This document shows, in pieces, positions 63,771 through 64,000 of a stretch of 64,000 nucleotides of DNA. The stretch spans positions 235,960 to 299,959 of the forward strand of contig CBDBJK010000034.1 in NCBI GenBank assembly GCA_965206395.1, in the 5' to 3' direction. Made by a program: the position numbers and the translations under genes. Numbering within the stretch: position 1 is the first letter of the stretch; each line of letters opens with the position of its first letter. A model generated the notes under the pieces. That model worked only from the letters and a program-made list of their open reading frames with translations, had not been told where the DNA came from and searched no databases. The stretch comes from CBDBJK01 sp965206395. Lineage in GTDB: Bacteria > Chloroflexota > Dehalococcoidia > Lucifugimonadales > CATOSD01.

Positions 63771-64000
63771 TTAAGACAGCACGAGGGCTAAATTAAGAGA
63801 GTCTCCCACCCCTGCGCTAGGTTTCACCAAGCCCGATGGCAGCCCTGCTTCTTCAGCTGCTGCTCCCCTTTCTTCCTGGCCATGTTGGTACACCTCTGCT
63901 GGGGTCCGGTAGCCCAAAGCCTGGTGAGGCCTCTGCCGGTTGTAGAACTCCAGGTAGGCATTGATCCCAGTTCGGGCCTCGGCGACGGTCTGGTAAGCTT
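63771..64000 (-). CDS. IS3-family transposase, C-terminal part (cut by window edge)
   Basis: The reading frame enters from the right edge and ends at TAA 63773-63771. INAYLEFYNRQRPHQALGYRTPAEVY is the C-terminus of the IS3-family OrfB integrase core (rve domain end). The following tail is unlike the family and is probably element-specific. The sequence TGGACCCCATTATTAAGACAG (about 63759-63779) resembles an IS3 terminal repeat, so the IS end is near 63755. Confidence 0.82.
   Translation of the reverse strand, partial: AYQTVAEARTGINAYLEFYNRQRPHQALGYRTPAEVYQHGQEERGAAAEEAGLPSGLVKPSAGVGDSLNLALVLS

Overview
The window looks like a chromosomal segment of a Chloroflexota bacterium, most likely from the Dehalococcoidia / SAR202 side of the phylum. 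This is inferred from moderate GC content, the mix of glycolate-oxidase genes, Fhs, DSD1-type enzymes and several proteins I cannot place in better-known phyla. No rRNA or complete tRNA gene is present to settle it. Most of the left and middle parts are ordinary housekeeping and catabolic genes, broken up by IS elements.

Layout. 1-2075: 3' part of an O-antigen-ligase/TPR membrane protein with a 510-bp internal duplication. 2227-7597: glcDEF (glycolate/lactate-type oxidase), an atypical SDR and a VOC protein. 7692-10485: aroC and a divergent MFS exporter with a structured intergenic element between them. 10533-13055: a protein with a duplicated domain whose upstream region was hit by two IS elements back to back. 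13153-18061: methyltransferase, fhs, mobA, a hypothetical protein and a Uma2 nuclease. 18095-20027: a TPR lipoprotein split by an IS. 20095-30714: alcohol dehydrogenase, esterase, phosphoesterase, tsaE-tsaB-ndk, rsfS, a frameshifted mnmA, DinB, rnhB-yraN, a CMD protein and a thiolase.

30989-40401 is the most unusual part: a glycine/sarcosine/betaine-reductase-like (Grd) locus with three genes that need selenocysteine at in-frame UGA. grdC-grdA lie on the minus strand (Sec at GrdA residue 43, motif CFVU). Divergent from them is a plus-strand operon, yyaL-like thioredoxin-domain gene, then grdE1, then grdB1. Facing it tail to tail, 41 bp away, is a second grdE2-grdB2 pair. Both GrdB proteins have Sec at residue 347 in a UGTSTRSG motif, with the same 15-nt hairpin 12 nt after each UGA. 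The parts are atypical: the two GrdB cysteines expected after Sec are serines, the GrdE proteins have no cysteine where the pyruvoyl group is made in known GrdE, and no grdD or trxA is seen. The substrate is unknown. I infer a divergent selenoprotein reductase branch, possibly acting on a substrate other than glycine.

40652-60875 holds catabolic genes (M20 peptidase, DUF1028, TPP-dependent decarboxylase-like enzyme, amidohydrolase, two DSD1-type enzymes, threonine dehydratase, RidA, gamma-glutamyltransferase, AcoX/NAD-kinase-like protein), plus hemL, tsaD and a thioredoxin-reductase-like protein that might feed electrons to the Grd system. From 61040 to the right edge lies an integrated element. 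It is bounded by a 3' fragment of a tRNA-Val(UAC) gene and carries a tyrosine integrase that is itself interrupted by an IS copy almost identical to the one at 12237. The right edge cuts an IS3-family transposase.

Mobile elements: five IS5-type insertions (two near-identical copies of one element, two about 83 percent similar copies of another, and one of a third), mostly at CTAG-like targets, plus the partial IS3.
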